Source: Sediminicoccus rosea (GTDB lineage: Bacteria > Pseudomonadota > Alphaproteobacteria > Acetobacterales > Acetobacteraceae). Taken from it: a stretch of DNA of 64,000 bases. The position numbers and the translations under genes were made by a program. The notes beneath the pieces are model-generated. The model worked only from the letters and a program-made list of their open reading frames with translations, made no database searches and was not told where the DNA came from. Below are positions 19,342 to 28,100 of this stretch, piece after piece (position 1 is the stretch's first letter; every line of letters starts with the position of its first letter). The stretch spans positions 1,481,501 through 1,545,500 of the forward strand of contig NZ_CP137852.1 of the NCBI RefSeq assembly GCF_033547095.1. Reading direction: 5' to 3'.

Positions 19342-20420
19342 GCAACGCCCTCGCCCTCCGCAACCGCCCCGGTGTTTCCGCTGGGGGCCCGCCATCTTCC
19401 GAGAGCCGCAGCGTCACGCTGCAATTCGAGGACAATGCCCTGCTCCCCCTGCTTTATGGCGAGCATGACCGGCACCTGGCGCGGATCGAGCAGCGATGCG
19501 GGGTGCGATTGGCGAGCCGCGGCAACCGGCTGACCATCACCGGCAATTCCGAGCGCACCGGCATGGCCGAGAATGTGCTGCGCGGCCTCTGGCGGGGGAT
19601 CGAGCGCGGCCAGGCGCCCGGCGCCTCCGAGGTCGAGGCCGCGATCCGCATGGCGGAGGGCGAACTGGAGCAGGATCCGCGCCTGCCGTTGCAGGACGTG
19701 CCGCAGATCCGCACCCGGCGCGGCGCCATCGCGCCCCGCACCCCCGCGCAGTCGGCCTATATGGAGACGCTCGCCAAGCACGAGATGGTCTTCGGCATCG
19801 GCCCGGCCGGCACCGGCAAAACCTATCTGGCCGTGGCGCAGGGGGTGGCCCTGCTGCAGGCGGGGCGGGTGGACCGCATCGTCCTCAGCCGCCCGGCCGT
19901 CGAGGCGGGGGAGCGGCTGGGCTTCCTGCCGGGCGACATGAAGGAGAAGGTGGACCCCTATCTCCGCCCGCTCTACGACGCGCTGCACGACATGCTGCCG
20001 GCCGAGCAGGTGACGCGGCGGCTGGCGGCGGGCGAGATCGAGATCGCCCCACTCGCCTTCATGCGCGGTCGCACACTTGCTCACTGTTTTGCCATCCTGG
20101 ACGAGGCGCAGAACACCACCCCGGCCCAGATGAAGATGTTCCTCACCCGCATGGGCGAGGGCACGCGCATGGCCATCACCGGCGATCCCTCCCAGGTGGA
20201 CCTGCCCTATGGGCAGAAATCCGGCCTGGTGGAGGCGATTTCCATCTTGCGGGATGTGCCGGGAATTGGTTTCACCCACTTTGACGAGCGGGATGTGGTA
20301 AGGCATCCGCTCGTGGGCCGGATCGTCTCGGCCTATGGGAAGATGGAGGGCGCGCGGCCTGCCTCGCCGGAAGCGAGGGGCCGTGTCGCCGGGAAGGAGT
20401 TGAATGTCACCGGGAAGTAG
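19338..20420 (+). CDS. ybeZ: PhoH family protein (YbeZ-like ATPase)
   Basis: A 360-residue PhoH-type nucleotide-binding protein. Walker A is GPAGTGKT at residues 155-162 and Walker B is [21 protein letters not shown] follows. An N-terminal RNA-binding-like domain (about residues 25-90) is present as in YbeZ. It partners with YbeY, the endoribonuclease encoded next. The start is a TTG whose last two bases overlap the miaB stop (TTGA), with CAGGAG at ribosome-site distance. It overlaps ybeY by 17 bases. Confidence 0.93.
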   Translation: MSNALALRNRPGVSAGGPPSSESRSVTLQFEDNALLPLLYGEHDRHLARIEQRCGVRLASRGNRLTITGNSERTGMAENVLRGLWRGIERGQAPGASEVEAAIRMAEGELEQDPRLPLQDVPQIRTRRGAIAPRTPAQSAYMETLAKHEMVFGIGPAGTGKTYLAVAQGVALLQAGRVDRIVLSRPAVEAGERLGFLPGDMKEKVDPYLRPLYDALHDMLPAEQVTRRLAAGEIEIAPLAFMRGRTLAHCFAILDEAQNTTPAQMKMFLTRMGEGTRMAITGDPSQVDLPYGQKSGLVEAISILRDVPGIGFTHFDERDVVRHPLVGRIVSAYGKMEGARPASPEARGRVAGKELNVTGK

Positions 20421-20910
20421 TCTGCCCGGCGGGGGCTTTTCCACCGCCGGGCTTGCCGAGGTCGAGGTCATCTTTGCCGCACCGGGATGGCGCGCCGCCG
20501 TGCCGCCGGTGGAGGCCCTGGCCCGCCGTGCCGTGGAAGCGACCCTGGCCGACCAGCGCGAAACCGGGCACCTCACCCTCCTCCTGACCGATGATGCCGA
20601 GATCCGCCGCCTCAATGGTGGGTTTCGCGGCAAGGACAAGGCGACCAACGTCCTCTCCTTCCCCGCGCCCCATGGCAGCCTGACCCTGGGGGATCTAGCG
20701 CTCTCGCTCGGCGTGCTGCGGCGCGAGGCGCTGGCCGAAGGGCGGCCGCTGGCGGCGCATTTCGCCCATCTGGTCGTGCATGGCACGCTCCATCTGCTGG
20801 GTCATGACCATCTGGCGGCCGGCGAGGCGATGATGATGGAGCGTGCCGAGGCGCGCATCCTCCATCGCCTGGGCTTCCCCAACCCCTGGCGCACGCGGTG
20901 GGCCGCCTGA
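20404..20910 (+). CDS. ybeY: Endoribonuclease YbeY (rRNA maturation factor)
   Basis: A 168-residue single-domain metallo-endoribonuclease needed for 16S rRNA 3' maturation and ribosome quality control. The zinc motif HGTLHLLGHDH is complete (H126, H130, H136). The conserved RGKDKATNVLSFP segment is also present. The start at 20404 follows AAGGAG and lies inside the end of the phoH gene. The stop overlaps the next start by one base (TGATG). Confidence 0.96.
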   Translation: MSPGSSLPGGGFSTAGLAEVEVIFAAPGWRAAVPPVEALARRAVEATLADQRETGHLTLLLTDDAEIRRLNGGFRGKDKATNVLSFPAPHGSLTLGDLALSLGVLRREALAEGRPLAAHFAHLVVHGTLHLLGHDHLAAGEAMMMERAEARILHRLGFPNPWRTRWAA

Positions 20911-21794
20911 TGCCCTCGGACCAGCAGACCCCCGCCCGCCCTGCCATGATCCGCCGCCTGCGCGGCCTCTTCACCAAGCGCGAGGAAAGCCTGCGCGACC
21001 GCGTGGAGGAACTCATCGAGGCGCCCGACGCGCTGGCGCCCGATGGCCGCACCCTCGATCCGCATGAGCGCTCGCTGCTCTCCAACGTGCTCAAGCTGCG
21101 GGGCGCGACCGCCTATGACGTGATGCTGCCGCGCGCCGACATCATAGCCCTGCCGGCCGACCTCACGCTGGACCAGGCGGTGGCCGCCATCCAGCGCGAG
21201 GGGCACAGCCGCTATCCGGTCTATGAGAACCAGCTCGATGACGTGCTGGGCATGGTCCACATCAAGGACATCATCGCCGCGGTCGGCCGCCAGGCGCCCT
21301 TCAGCCTGCGCGCCATCCTGCGCAAGCCGCTGCTGGTGGTGCCGAGCGTGCCGGTGCTCGACCTGCTGCTGCGCATGCGCGAGGCGCGGATGCACATGGC
21401 CCTCGTCGTGGATGAATATGGCGGCATCGATGGCCTGATCACCATCGAGGACCTGGTCGAGACCATCGTGGGCGACATCGCCGACGAACATGACGAGATC
21501 GACGCGCCGCAGATCGTCGAGCGGGGCGAGGGCGTGCTCGAGCTCGACGGCCGCACCGAGATCGAGACCTTCGAGGCGCGGATCGGCCCGGTCCTGACCG
21601 AGGAGGAGCGCAATGCCGATATCGACACGGTGGGCGGCCTTGTCCTGACCATGGCCGGGCGCGTGCCGGCGCGGGGCGAGATCTTCTCGCATCCCTCGGG
21701 GCTGGAGTTCCGTGTGCTGGACGCGGATGCCCGGCGCATCCGCCGCCTGCGGGTCCGCCGGCCGGTCGAGGGCGGGAAGGCCGCGGCCGAATAG
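20910..21794 (+). CDS. CorC/HlyC family CBS-domain protein (YbeX-like)
   Basis: A 294-residue cytosolic protein with two CBS domains (about residues 60-190: VMLPRADIIALPADLTLDQA and VPSVPVLDLLLRMREARMH) and a C-terminal CorC_HlyC domain (VGGLVLTMAGRVPARGE). There is no DUF21 membrane part, so it is of the soluble CorC/YbeX type, linked in E. coli to Mg2+ efflux and ribosome metabolism. I used the ATG at 20910, which overlaps the ybeY stop, rather than a GTG 12 bases upstream. Confidence 0.92.
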   Translation: MPSDQQTPARPAMIRRLRGLFTKREESLRDRVEELIEAPDALAPDGRTLDPHERSLLSNVLKLRGATAYDVMLPRADIIALPADLTLDQAVAAIQREGHSRYPVYENQLDDVLGMVHIKDIIAAVGRQAPFSLRAILRKPLLVVPSVPVLDLLLRMREARMHMALVVDEYGGIDGLITIEDLVETIVGDIADEHDEIDAPQIVERGEGVLELDGRTEIETFEARIGPVLTEEERNADIDTVGGLVLTMAGRVPARGEIFSHPSGLEFRVLDADARRIRRLRVRRPVEGGKAAAE

Positions 21795-21851
21795 CATCCG
21801 CCGGGGGCGGGGCTTGCCCGGCGCGGGCGGATGCCCCTCTTTGGGACCATC

Positions 21852-23372
21852 ATGCCCGCTTTCCTCCTGAACCGTCCCTGGCTGCTGGCCTTCCTGCTCG
21901 GGGCGGCCTCCGTGCTCGCGCTGCCGCCCGTGCATCTGGTGCCGGTGCTGCTGGCGACCATTCCGGGGTTCCTCTGGCTGATCAGCCGGGCGCCGGGCTG
22001 GCGGCGGGCCGCCTGGTGGGGCTTCGGCTTCGGCTTCGGGCACCAGCTGGCCGGGCTCTACTGGGTCACGCATTCGCTCTTCACCGATATCGGGCGCTGG
22101 TGGTGGCTGGTGCCCGTGGCGGCACCCGGCATCGCCCTTCCCATGGCGCTGTTCAGCGTGATCCCGGCGCTGGCGGCGTGGGCCCTGCCCGCGGGCTGGC
22201 GGCGCTGGCTCGGCTTCGGCGCGGCCTGGGTGGCGGCCGAGCTGCTGCGCGGCGTGCTGTTCACCGGCTTCCCCTGGAACCTGCTCGGCACTGCCTGGGC
22301 CTTCCATCCGCTGCCGCTGCAGCCGGCCGCCGTGATCGGCGTGCACGGTCTTTCGCTGCTCACGGTGCTGCTGGCGGGGCTGCCCGCGCTGCGCAGCCGG
22401 GCCGCCTGGGCCGGGGGAGTCGCGGTACTGGCGCTCTGGATGGGCTTCGGCGCGTTGCGCCTCTCCGGGCCCATGCCGGCGGACCATGCGGTGCGGCTCG
22501 TCCTCGTGCAGGGCAATGTGGCGCAGGACACGAAATGGGATCCGGCCCGGCGCATGCCGATCTTCCAGCGCTACCTGGAACTCTCGGCCGAGGGCGCGCA
22601 GGCGCAGGCGGCGGCGCATCCCGGCGAGCCCATCCTGGTCATCTGGCCCGAGACGGCGAGCCCCTTCCTGCTGGCGCAGGATGCCGAGGCGATGCGCCTC
22701 GCTGGCGCCGCGCTGCCGCCCGAGGCCCTGCTGCTGGCCGGCACGGTGCGCGCGGATTGGGGCAGCGACGGGCGGCTGCAGGCGCTGTTCAACAGCCTCG
22801 TCGCGCTCGACCCCACGGGCCGGGCGGTGGGCCTCTTCGACAAGGCGCATCTGGTGCCCTTCGGCGAGTACATGCCGCTGGGCGGCATCCTGCCGATCCG
22901 GATGGTGACGGGCGGGGTGGATTTCTCGGCGGGGCCGGGGCCCGAGGTGCTGCGGCTGCCGCGGGGCCTGCCCTCGCCTGGGCCGCTCATCTGCTACGAG
23001 GTGATCTTTCCCGGCCGGGTGGTGGGGGAGGAGCGGCCGGCCTGGCTGCTGAACGTGACCAATGACGCCTGGTTCGGGATATCGGCCGGGCCCTACCAGC
23101 ACCTCGCCGCCGCCCGGCTGCGCGCGGTGGAGGAGGGGCTGCCGATGGTGCGGGTGGCGCAGACGGGCGTGACCGCCATCTTCGATGCAACCGGGCGGGA
23201 GCGTGCCCGTATGGGGTTGGGAGACTCGGGGTTGGTGATGGCGGGGCTGCCCGGTGCCATGGCGCCCACGGTTTTTGCGGTCTGGGGTCTCTGGATTCCC
23301 CTGGCGTTGGTGGGAGTTTCTCTCGTTGTTTCAATAGCTTGGCGTCGTGCCCCGCGGTCTGAGAAAAGATGA
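21852..23372 (+). CDS. lnt: Apolipoprotein N-acyltransferase Lnt
   Basis: A 506-residue inner-membrane enzyme that adds the third acyl chain to lipoproteins. Around six to eight N-terminal membrane segments are followed by a nitrilase-like domain with the catalytic triad E267 (WPETASP), K331 (DKAHLVPFGEY) and C381 (ICYEVIFPG), then NVTNDAWFG and a last membrane segment near the C terminus. These positions almost coincide with the E. coli triad. The start could also be 21 bases upstream (21831); 21852 has GGGACC at a better distance. It would modify BamD, the glycine-zipper lipoproteins and the RND adaptor seen in this window. Confidence 0.95.
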   Translation: MPAFLLNRPWLLAFLLGAASVLALPPVHLVPVLLATIPGFLWLISRAPGWRRAAWWGFGFGFGHQLAGLYWVTHSLFTDIGRWWWLVPVAAPGIALPMALFSVIPALAAWALPAGWRRWLGFGAAWVAAELLRGVLFTGFPWNLLGTAWAFHPLPLQPAAVIGVHGLSLLTVLLAGLPALRSRAAWAGGVAVLALWMGFGALRLSGPMPADHAVRLVLVQGNVAQDTKWDPARRMPIFQRYLELSAEGAQAQAAAHPGEPILVIWPETASPFLLAQDAEAMRLAGAALPPEALLLAGTVRADWGSDGRLQALFNSLVALDPTGRAVGLFDKAHLVPFGEYMPLGGILPIRMVTGGVDFSAGPGPEVLRLPRGLPSPGPLICYEVIFPGRVVGEERPAWLLNVTNDAWFGISAGPYQHLAAARLRAVEEGLPMVRVAQTGVTAIFDATGRERARMGLGDSGLVMAGLPGAMAPTVFAVWGLWIPLALVGVSLVVSIAWRRAPRSEKR

Positions 23373-23416
23373 TTTTTTTGGTGTGTGACTTTAATTATTG
23401 AGAATTCCCAAAAATA

Positions 23417-23445
23417 TTGACGCTTTCTTGGCCAGGCGGTAAACA
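23417..23445 (+). promoter_or_regulatory. Promoter of the PraR-like regulator gene
   Basis: TTGACG (23417-23422) and TAAACA (23440-23445) are 17 bases apart in an AT-rich stretch after lnt. The predicted start near 23452 gives a leader of about 155 bases before the ATG at 23610, long enough for regulation in the leader. Confidence 0.5.
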
Positions 23446-23609
23446 CAACCCTGAGGCTGAGTTGTCGAGGGTGTCGCAATCGCGTGCCCTGATCGCTGCA
23501 TGCGCAAGGATTGCGAGAATGCTCGGGCCGCCGTGCCGAGAAAGCGACAAAAGTCAGGCGGCAACGCAACGAGGACCGAGCAGAGGCGCGTTTTGAGATG
23601 AGAGAAGCG

Positions 23610-24059
23610 ATGTCGAGCGGCGATACGACCGAGAAGGTCGAGAAGGAACACCGGCCCAGCCCGATTGATGTGCATGTGGGGTCGCGCGTGCGCCTGCGCC
23701 GCACCTTGCTCGGCATGAGCCAGGAACGCCTGGGCGAGGCGCTGGGGCTGACCTTCCAGCAGGTGCAGAAATACGAGCGTGGCGTGAACCGCATCGGCGC
23801 CTCGCGCCTGTTCGATCTCTCGCGCGTGCTCGACGTGCCGATCAGCTTCTTCTTCGACGACCTGCCGGGCTCGGTCGGCGGTAGCCAGGGCTTTGCCAGC
23901 CGCGTCGCCGGCTTCGCCGAGGCGCAGGAAGGCTTCGGTGACGATACGCTGCACCGGCGCGAGACGCTGGAACTCGTGCGCGCCTATTACCGCATCTCGG
24001 ACCCCTCGGTCCGCAAGCGGGTCTTCGACCTGATCAAGGCGATGACCCCGGTCGAGTGA
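23610..24059 (+). CDS. XRE-family transcriptional regulator, PraR-like
   Basis: A 149-residue regulator. The HTH_3 domain covers about residues 20-85: PIDVHVGSRVRLRRTLLGMS, then QERLGEALGLTFQQVQKYE and NRIGASRLFDLSRVLDVP. This near-invariant core is typical of the alphaproteobacterial PraR/SinR-like group, which control biofilm, quorum sensing or symbiosis genes in rhizobia. The C-terminal part is a helical dimerisation-like segment ending in VRKRVFDLIKAM. The start at 23610 was preferred to in-frame ATG codons upstream. This gene often follows lnt in alphaproteobacteria and precedes metK, which is absent here. Confidence 0.9.
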   Translation: MSSGDTTEKVEKEHRPSPIDVHVGSRVRLRRTLLGMSQERLGEALGLTFQQVQKYERGVNRIGASRLFDLSRVLDVPISFFFDDLPGSVGGSQGFASRVAGFAEAQEGFGDDTLHRRETLELVRAYYRISDPSVRKRVFDLIKAMTPVE

Positions 24060-24165
24060 CGACCGCGCCCGCGGAGGCGTAGCCGCGCTGCCCTTTTGGT
24101 GGGCGAACGCGCGCGGCGCGCGCAATCCCGCGTGCCGGAGGATCGCGTGGCGGGGCGGAACCCGC

Positions 24166-24194
24166 TTGGTGGCGCAGGGCGCGCAGCCTAGCCT
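24166..24194 (+). promoter_or_regulatory. Candidate promoter of Bug protein 1
   Basis: TTGGTG (24166-24171), a 17-base spacer and TAGCCT (24189-24194) precede the start codon at 24222. The same TAGCCT box occurs before the gene at 56891, also 17 bases after a TTG-beginning hexamer. Confidence 0.4.
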
Positions 24195-24221
24195 GGGCGG
24201 GTCCCAAGGGAGTCCCCGCCC

Positions 24222-25193
24222 ATGATCACCCGCCGCCATGTCCTGCTCACGCCCCTCGCGCTCGCCACGCCCGCCCTGGCGCAGCAGGACTGGCCCGCGC
24301 GGCCCATCCGCGTGGTGCTGCCCTTCGCCGCCGGCGGCTCCTCCGACATCGCGGCCCGGCTCGTGGCGCCCCGGCTCGGCGCCGCGCTCGGCCAGCAGAT
24401 CCTCATCGAGAATCGCGGCGGCGGGGGCGGCAACATCGCCGCCGAGACGGTCGCCCGCGCCGCGCCCGACGGCTACACCATCTTCCAGGGCAATATCGGC
24501 GTGCTGGCCGTGAACCCGACCCTGTATCGCAGCCTGCCCTTCGATCCGGAGCAGAGCTTCCAGCCCATCGCCCACCTGAACTCCGTGGCGAACATCCTCT
24601 GCGTGCCGGCCGATCGTCCCTGGCGCAGCGTGGCGGAGTTGCGCGCAGCCATGCTGGCGGCCCCCGAGCGCATCCGCGCCGGCAATTCCGGCCCGGGCTC
24701 GATCGGGCATCTGGCGGTGGTGCAGTTCGACCATCTCGCCGGCACGCGCTCGGTCCATGTGCCCTATCGGGGCGGCGGGCCGATGTCGACGGACCTCATC
24801 GCGGGCCATCTCGACTATGCCTTCGCCACCGCGCCGACGGTGCTTTCCGCGCTGGAGGCGGGGCGGCTGCGGGCGCTGGCCATCGGCACGGCCACGCGCA
24901 GCGCCCTGCTGCCCGACCTGCCGACCGTGGCCGAGGCCGGGCTCACGGGATTCGAGGTGTCGAACTGGGATGCTTGGCTCTTCCCCCGCGGCGTGGCGCC
25001 TGCCGTCACGCAGCGCATGGTCGCCGCCCTCCGCCCGCTGCTGGCTGACCCCGAGCTGCGCGCCGAATTCGCGCGGCGCGGGATGGAGACGATCACGGCG
25101 AGCGGACCGGCCGAACTCGCCGCCAGCATCCGGGCCGAGACCCTGCGCTGGGCGCCCATGGTGCGCGCGAGCGGCGCGACGCCCGACGGCTGA
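24222..25193 (+). CDS. Bug/TctC-type periplasmic solute-binding protein 1
   Basis: A 323-residue member of the Bordetella uptake gene (Bug) family, relatives of TctC. The signal peptide is cleaved after ALAQ (about residue 21). The mature start WPARPIRVVLPFAAGGSSDI is the typical first strand and ligand loop; APDGYTIFQGNIGVLAVNP and YRGGGPMSTDLIAGHLDYAF are the other family landmarks. Ligands are usually carboxylates or amides. No TctA/TctB membrane genes are nearby, so it is an orphan, as is common in this group. Ribosome site AAGGGAG. Confidence 0.92.
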   Translation: MITRRHVLLTPLALATPALAQQDWPARPIRVVLPFAAGGSSDIAARLVAPRLGAALGQQILIENRGGGGGNIAAETVARAAPDGYTIFQGNIGVLAVNPTLYRSLPFDPEQSFQPIAHLNSVANILCVPADRPWRSVAELRAAMLAAPERIRAGNSGPGSIGHLAVVQFDHLAGTRSVHVPYRGGGPMSTDLIAGHLDYAFATAPTVLSALEAGRLRALAIGTATRSALLPDLPTVAEAGLTGFEVSNWDAWLFPRGVAPAVTQRMVAALRPLLADPELRAEFARRGMETITASGPAELAASIRAETLRWAPMVRASGATPDG

Positions 25194-25196
25194 GCG

Positions 25197-25820
25197 TCAG
25201 TTCCGCGTGAAGCCGATCAGCACCAGCCGGTCCTCGCCCAGGTCGAGCCAGGCGGTATAGGCGCCGCCGCTCGCCTGGCCTGGGGCATCGCCCGCGCGGG
25301 TGACGCGGCCGGTCGCGCGCAGGGGGCGGATCTCGAGCTGGTAGGTCGGGGCCAGCGCCTCCCCCGGGGCGAGCCGGGCCTGCACCTCGCCCCGCCAGGT
25401 CCGCGCATCCAGATGCACCCAGTTGCGCAGCGGCTCCCGCCGCAGCCAGACCTCGTCCAGCGGCGTCACGCTGCCGGGCACGGGCGCCACCGGCAGGCGC
25501 AGCAGCAGGCCACGCGGCGTCGGCAATTGCTCGGGCCGCTGCGGTTCGCCATAGCCAGGCTCGGTCCAGGCGACGACCTCGCCACGTTGCTTCACCACCA
25601 TCATCCGGAAGCTCATGTCGCCCGAGCCGGCGCGCGGCGCGACATAGACGCGCGCCTGCATCTCCCAGCTCAGGCCATTGGCCATTTCGCCGCGCCGCAG
25701 CACCGTGCAGCTGCGCATCGGCGTCGCGTCCTGGACGCCGGGCGTGGGGGTGCAGCCGCCCGGCTGTGCCAGCGCGGGCGCCATGAATGCAAAAATTAAG
25801 CTGGCAACAAGGTAAATCAC
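25197..25820 (-). CDS. Secreted protein of unknown function
   Basis: About 207 residues from a GTG at 25820; the frame stays open to an ATG at 25889. The N terminus (VIYLVASLIFAFMAPALAQ) is a clear signal peptide. The mature protein has a Cys pair (GGCTPTP and RSCTVLRRGE) and a mostly beta-strand body with EMQARVYVAPRAGSGDMSF and LVLIGFTRN at the end. I do not recognise a family. It is convergent with the Bug gene (stop codons 3 bases apart) and divergent from proA, about 100 bases between starts. Confidence 0.65.
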   Translation of the reverse strand: MIYLVASLIFAFMAPALAQPGGCTPTPGVQDATPMRSCTVLRRGEMANGLSWEMQARVYVAPRAGSGDMSFRMMVVKQRGEVVAWTEPGYGEPQRPEQLPTPRGLLLRLPVAPVPGSVTPLDEVWLRREPLRNWVHLDARTWRGEVQARLAPGEALAPTYQLEIRPLRATGRVTRAGDAPGQASGGAYTAWLDLGEDRLVLIGFTRN

Positions 25821-25921
25821 GAGACGTATCGTCCGGGGAGACGGCCCGGGAAGCAAGATGTTTGCCTGCCCTTTCGCCGCGTGGCGCAACCGCGCTATGC
25901 CCTGGGGCAGGAGAGCCCCAC

Positions 25922-27187
25922 GTGAACGCCATCACCGACGCCACCGCGCAACTTCTCGACACCGCGGCCCGCGCCGCCCGCGCGGCCGCCGGCGACCTCG
26001 CCCGCGCCGGCACCGCGCCGAAGGACGCGGCGCTGCGTCATGCCGCCGCCGCCATCCGCCAGCACGCCCCGCGCATCCAGGCCGCGAACGAGACGGACCT
26101 CGCCGCCGCCCCCGGCCTCTCGCCGGCCTTCCGTGACCGACTGACGCTCACGCCCGCCCGCATCGAGGCGATGGCGCAGGGCCTGGAGGAGGTGGCCGCC
26201 TTGCCGGACCCCGTGGGCCGCGTGCTGGCCGAATGGACGCGCCCCAACGGCCTGCGCTTCCAGCGCGTGGCGCAGCCGCTCGGCGTCATTGGCATGATCT
26301 TCGAGAGCCGCCCCAATGTGACGGCCGATGCCGGCGCGCTCTGCCTCAAGGCGGGCTCGGCCGTGCTGCTGCGCGGGGGCAGCGAGAGCGCGCATTCCGC
26401 CCGCGCCATCGCCGATTGCCTGCAGATCGGCCTGCGCGCGGCCGGCCTGCCCGAAGCCGCGATCCAGCTCGCCCCCACCCAGGACCGCGCCTTCGTCGGC
26501 GCCATGCTGCGCGCGGCGGGGCTGATCGACCTTATCATCCCACGCGGCGGCAAGGGCCTCGTCACCCGCGTGATGGAGGAGGCGCGCGTGCCTGTCCTCG
26601 CCCATGCGGAGGGGCTTTGCCACACCTATGTGCATGCGGCGGCCGATCCGGCGATGGCGCGTGCCATCCTGCTCGATGCCAAGCTGCGCCGCACCGGCGT
26701 CTGTGGCGCGACCGAGACGTTGCTGATCGACGCCGCCATCGCGCCGGTCCTGCTGCCGCTGCTGGTGGGCGACCTCGCGGCCAAGGGGTGCCGCTTCCAC
26801 GCCGATGCGCGCGCGCGGGCCATCTGCCCCGGACTGGAAGCCGCGACGGACGCGCATTTCGCGACCGAATGGCTGGACGCCGTGCTCAACATTGCCGTCG
26901 TGGATGGCCTCGAGGGCGCTCTCTCCCACATCCGCCGCTTCGGCAGCGAGCATACGGAGGCCATCATCACCGAGGATGCGGCCGCGGCCGAGGCCTTCCT
27001 CGCGGGCATCGACTCCTCGGTCGGCCTCTGGAACGCCTCCACCCAGTTCTGCGATGGCGGGGAGTTCGGCTTCGGCGCCGAGATCGGCATCGCGACGGGC
27101 CGGCTGCATGCGCGCGGGCCGGTCGGCCTCGAGCAGCTCTGCACCTTCCGCTACCGCGTGACGGGGACAGGCCAGGTGCGGGGCTAA
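25922..27187 (+). CDS. proA: Glutamate-5-semialdehyde dehydrogenase ProA
   Basis: A 421-residue enzyme, the second step of proline synthesis, reducing gamma-glutamyl phosphate to the semialdehyde with NADPH. The catalytic cysteine is C261 in RRTGVCGATETLL. Other landmarks are LGVIGMIFESRPNVTADA, LRGGSESAHSARAI and NASTQFCDGGEFGFGAEIGI near the end. The start is a GTG at 25922 with CAGGAG at ribosome-site distance. The partner proB is not adjacent; in many alphaproteobacteria the order is obgE-proB-proA-nadD. Confidence 0.96.
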   Translation: MNAITDATAQLLDTAARAARAAAGDLARAGTAPKDAALRHAAAAIRQHAPRIQAANETDLAAAPGLSPAFRDRLTLTPARIEAMAQGLEEVAALPDPVGRVLAEWTRPNGLRFQRVAQPLGVIGMIFESRPNVTADAGALCLKAGSAVLLRGGSESAHSARAIADCLQIGLRAAGLPEAAIQLAPTQDRAFVGAMLRAAGLIDLIIPRGGKGLVTRVMEEARVPVLAHAEGLCHTYVHAAADPAMARAILLDAKLRRTGVCGATETLLIDAAIAPVLLPLLVGDLAAKGCRFHADARARAICPGLEAATDAHFATEWLDAVLNIAVVDGLEGALSHIRRFGSEHTEAIITEDAAAAEAFLAGIDSSVGLWNASTQFCDGGEFGFGAEIGIATGRLHARGPVGLEQLCTFRYRVTGTGQVRG

Positions 27188-27248
27188 GCTTCCGCTTCCC
27201 TCGCCCGCTGGAACGGCTAGTCTCCCGGAAAATCCAGGGAGACACCCG

Positions 27249-28100
27249 ATGCGCCGTCTGCTCCTCGCCGCCGTTGCGGGCCTTGCCCTCGCCCAGCCCG
27301 CGCTCGCCGCCTGCCCGAGCGACGAGGCGGTGGCGGCGCTGGCCCGCTCGCTCCTCGCCAATACGCCCGCGCAGCCGCTGACGGGCATGACGAGCCTGGC
27401 CGATGGCCAATGCGCGCAGGACAAGCTCGTGGCCATCATGGTGCGGCATTGGGGGCGGCCGGTGGGCTACAAGGTGGGCCTCACCAACCCCGCCGCGCAG
27501 CAGCGCTTCGGCGTGGCCCATCCGGTGACGGGCACGATCTACGAGAACACGGTGCGGCTGCGTTCCGGCGCGGAAGTGCCGGCGCGCTTCGGCGCCGTGC
27601 CGACCGTCGAGGCCGACCTCATGGTCCGCGTGCGGGACGAGGCGATCAACCAGGCGCGCACCCATCTGGACGTGCTGCGCAACATCGACGTGATCATCCC
27701 CTTCCTGGAGATGCCGGACCTCGTCCTCGCCTCGGGCATGGATGGGCCGAACCTGCTCGGCATCAATGTCGGCGCGCGGCTGGGCGTGGCGGGCGAGCCG
27801 ATCCCGGTGCAGGTGAGCGAGGAATTCGCCGCGCGCCTTGCCAGCATGACCGTCACGCTGGCGAGCGACCAGCGCGAGCTGGCGCGTGCGCCCGGCACGG
27901 CGCTGCTGGGCCATCCGCTGAACGTGATCCCCTGGCTCGCGCAGGACCTCGCCTCGCGCGGGGAGCGGCTGCGCGTGGGCGAGCTGATCTCGCTCGGCGG
28001 CTTCTCCCCCGCGCTGCCGGCCGAGGCGGGCCGGACCTACACCGTCACCTATGACGGGCTGCTGGCCGCCCCCGTCTCGGTGAACGTGCGCACGCGTTGA
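27249..28100 (+). CDS. Secreted 2-keto-4-pentenoate hydratase-like protein
   Basis: A 283-residue protein with an unusual combination: a Sec signal peptide (MRRLLLAAVAGLALAQPALA) followed by an MhpD/HpaH-like hydratase fold. The hallmarks are GYKVGLTNPAAQQRFGV, PVTGTIYENTV, VEADLMVRVRDEAIN, IPFLEMPD and LGINVGARLG. Cytosolic members hydrate 2-hydroxypentadienoate in aromatic breakdown using an E-x-E metal site; here the second acid is Asp (VEAD). The ribosome site AGGGAGA is good, and a -10-like TAGTCT lies at 27218-27223. It is inserted between proA and nadD and overlaps nadD by four bases. Substrate unknown. Confidence 0.8.
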   Translation: MRRLLLAAVAGLALAQPALAACPSDEAVAALARSLLANTPAQPLTGMTSLADGQCAQDKLVAIMVRHWGRPVGYKVGLTNPAAQQRFGVAHPVTGTIYENTVRLRSGAEVPARFGAVPTVEADLMVRVRDEAINQARTHLDVLRNIDVIIPFLEMPDLVLASGMDGPNLLGINVGARLGVAGEPIPVQVSEEFAARLASMTVTLASDQRELARAPGTALLGHPLNVIPWLAQDLASRGERLRVGELISLGGFSPALPAEAGRTYTVTYDGLLAAPVSVNVRTR

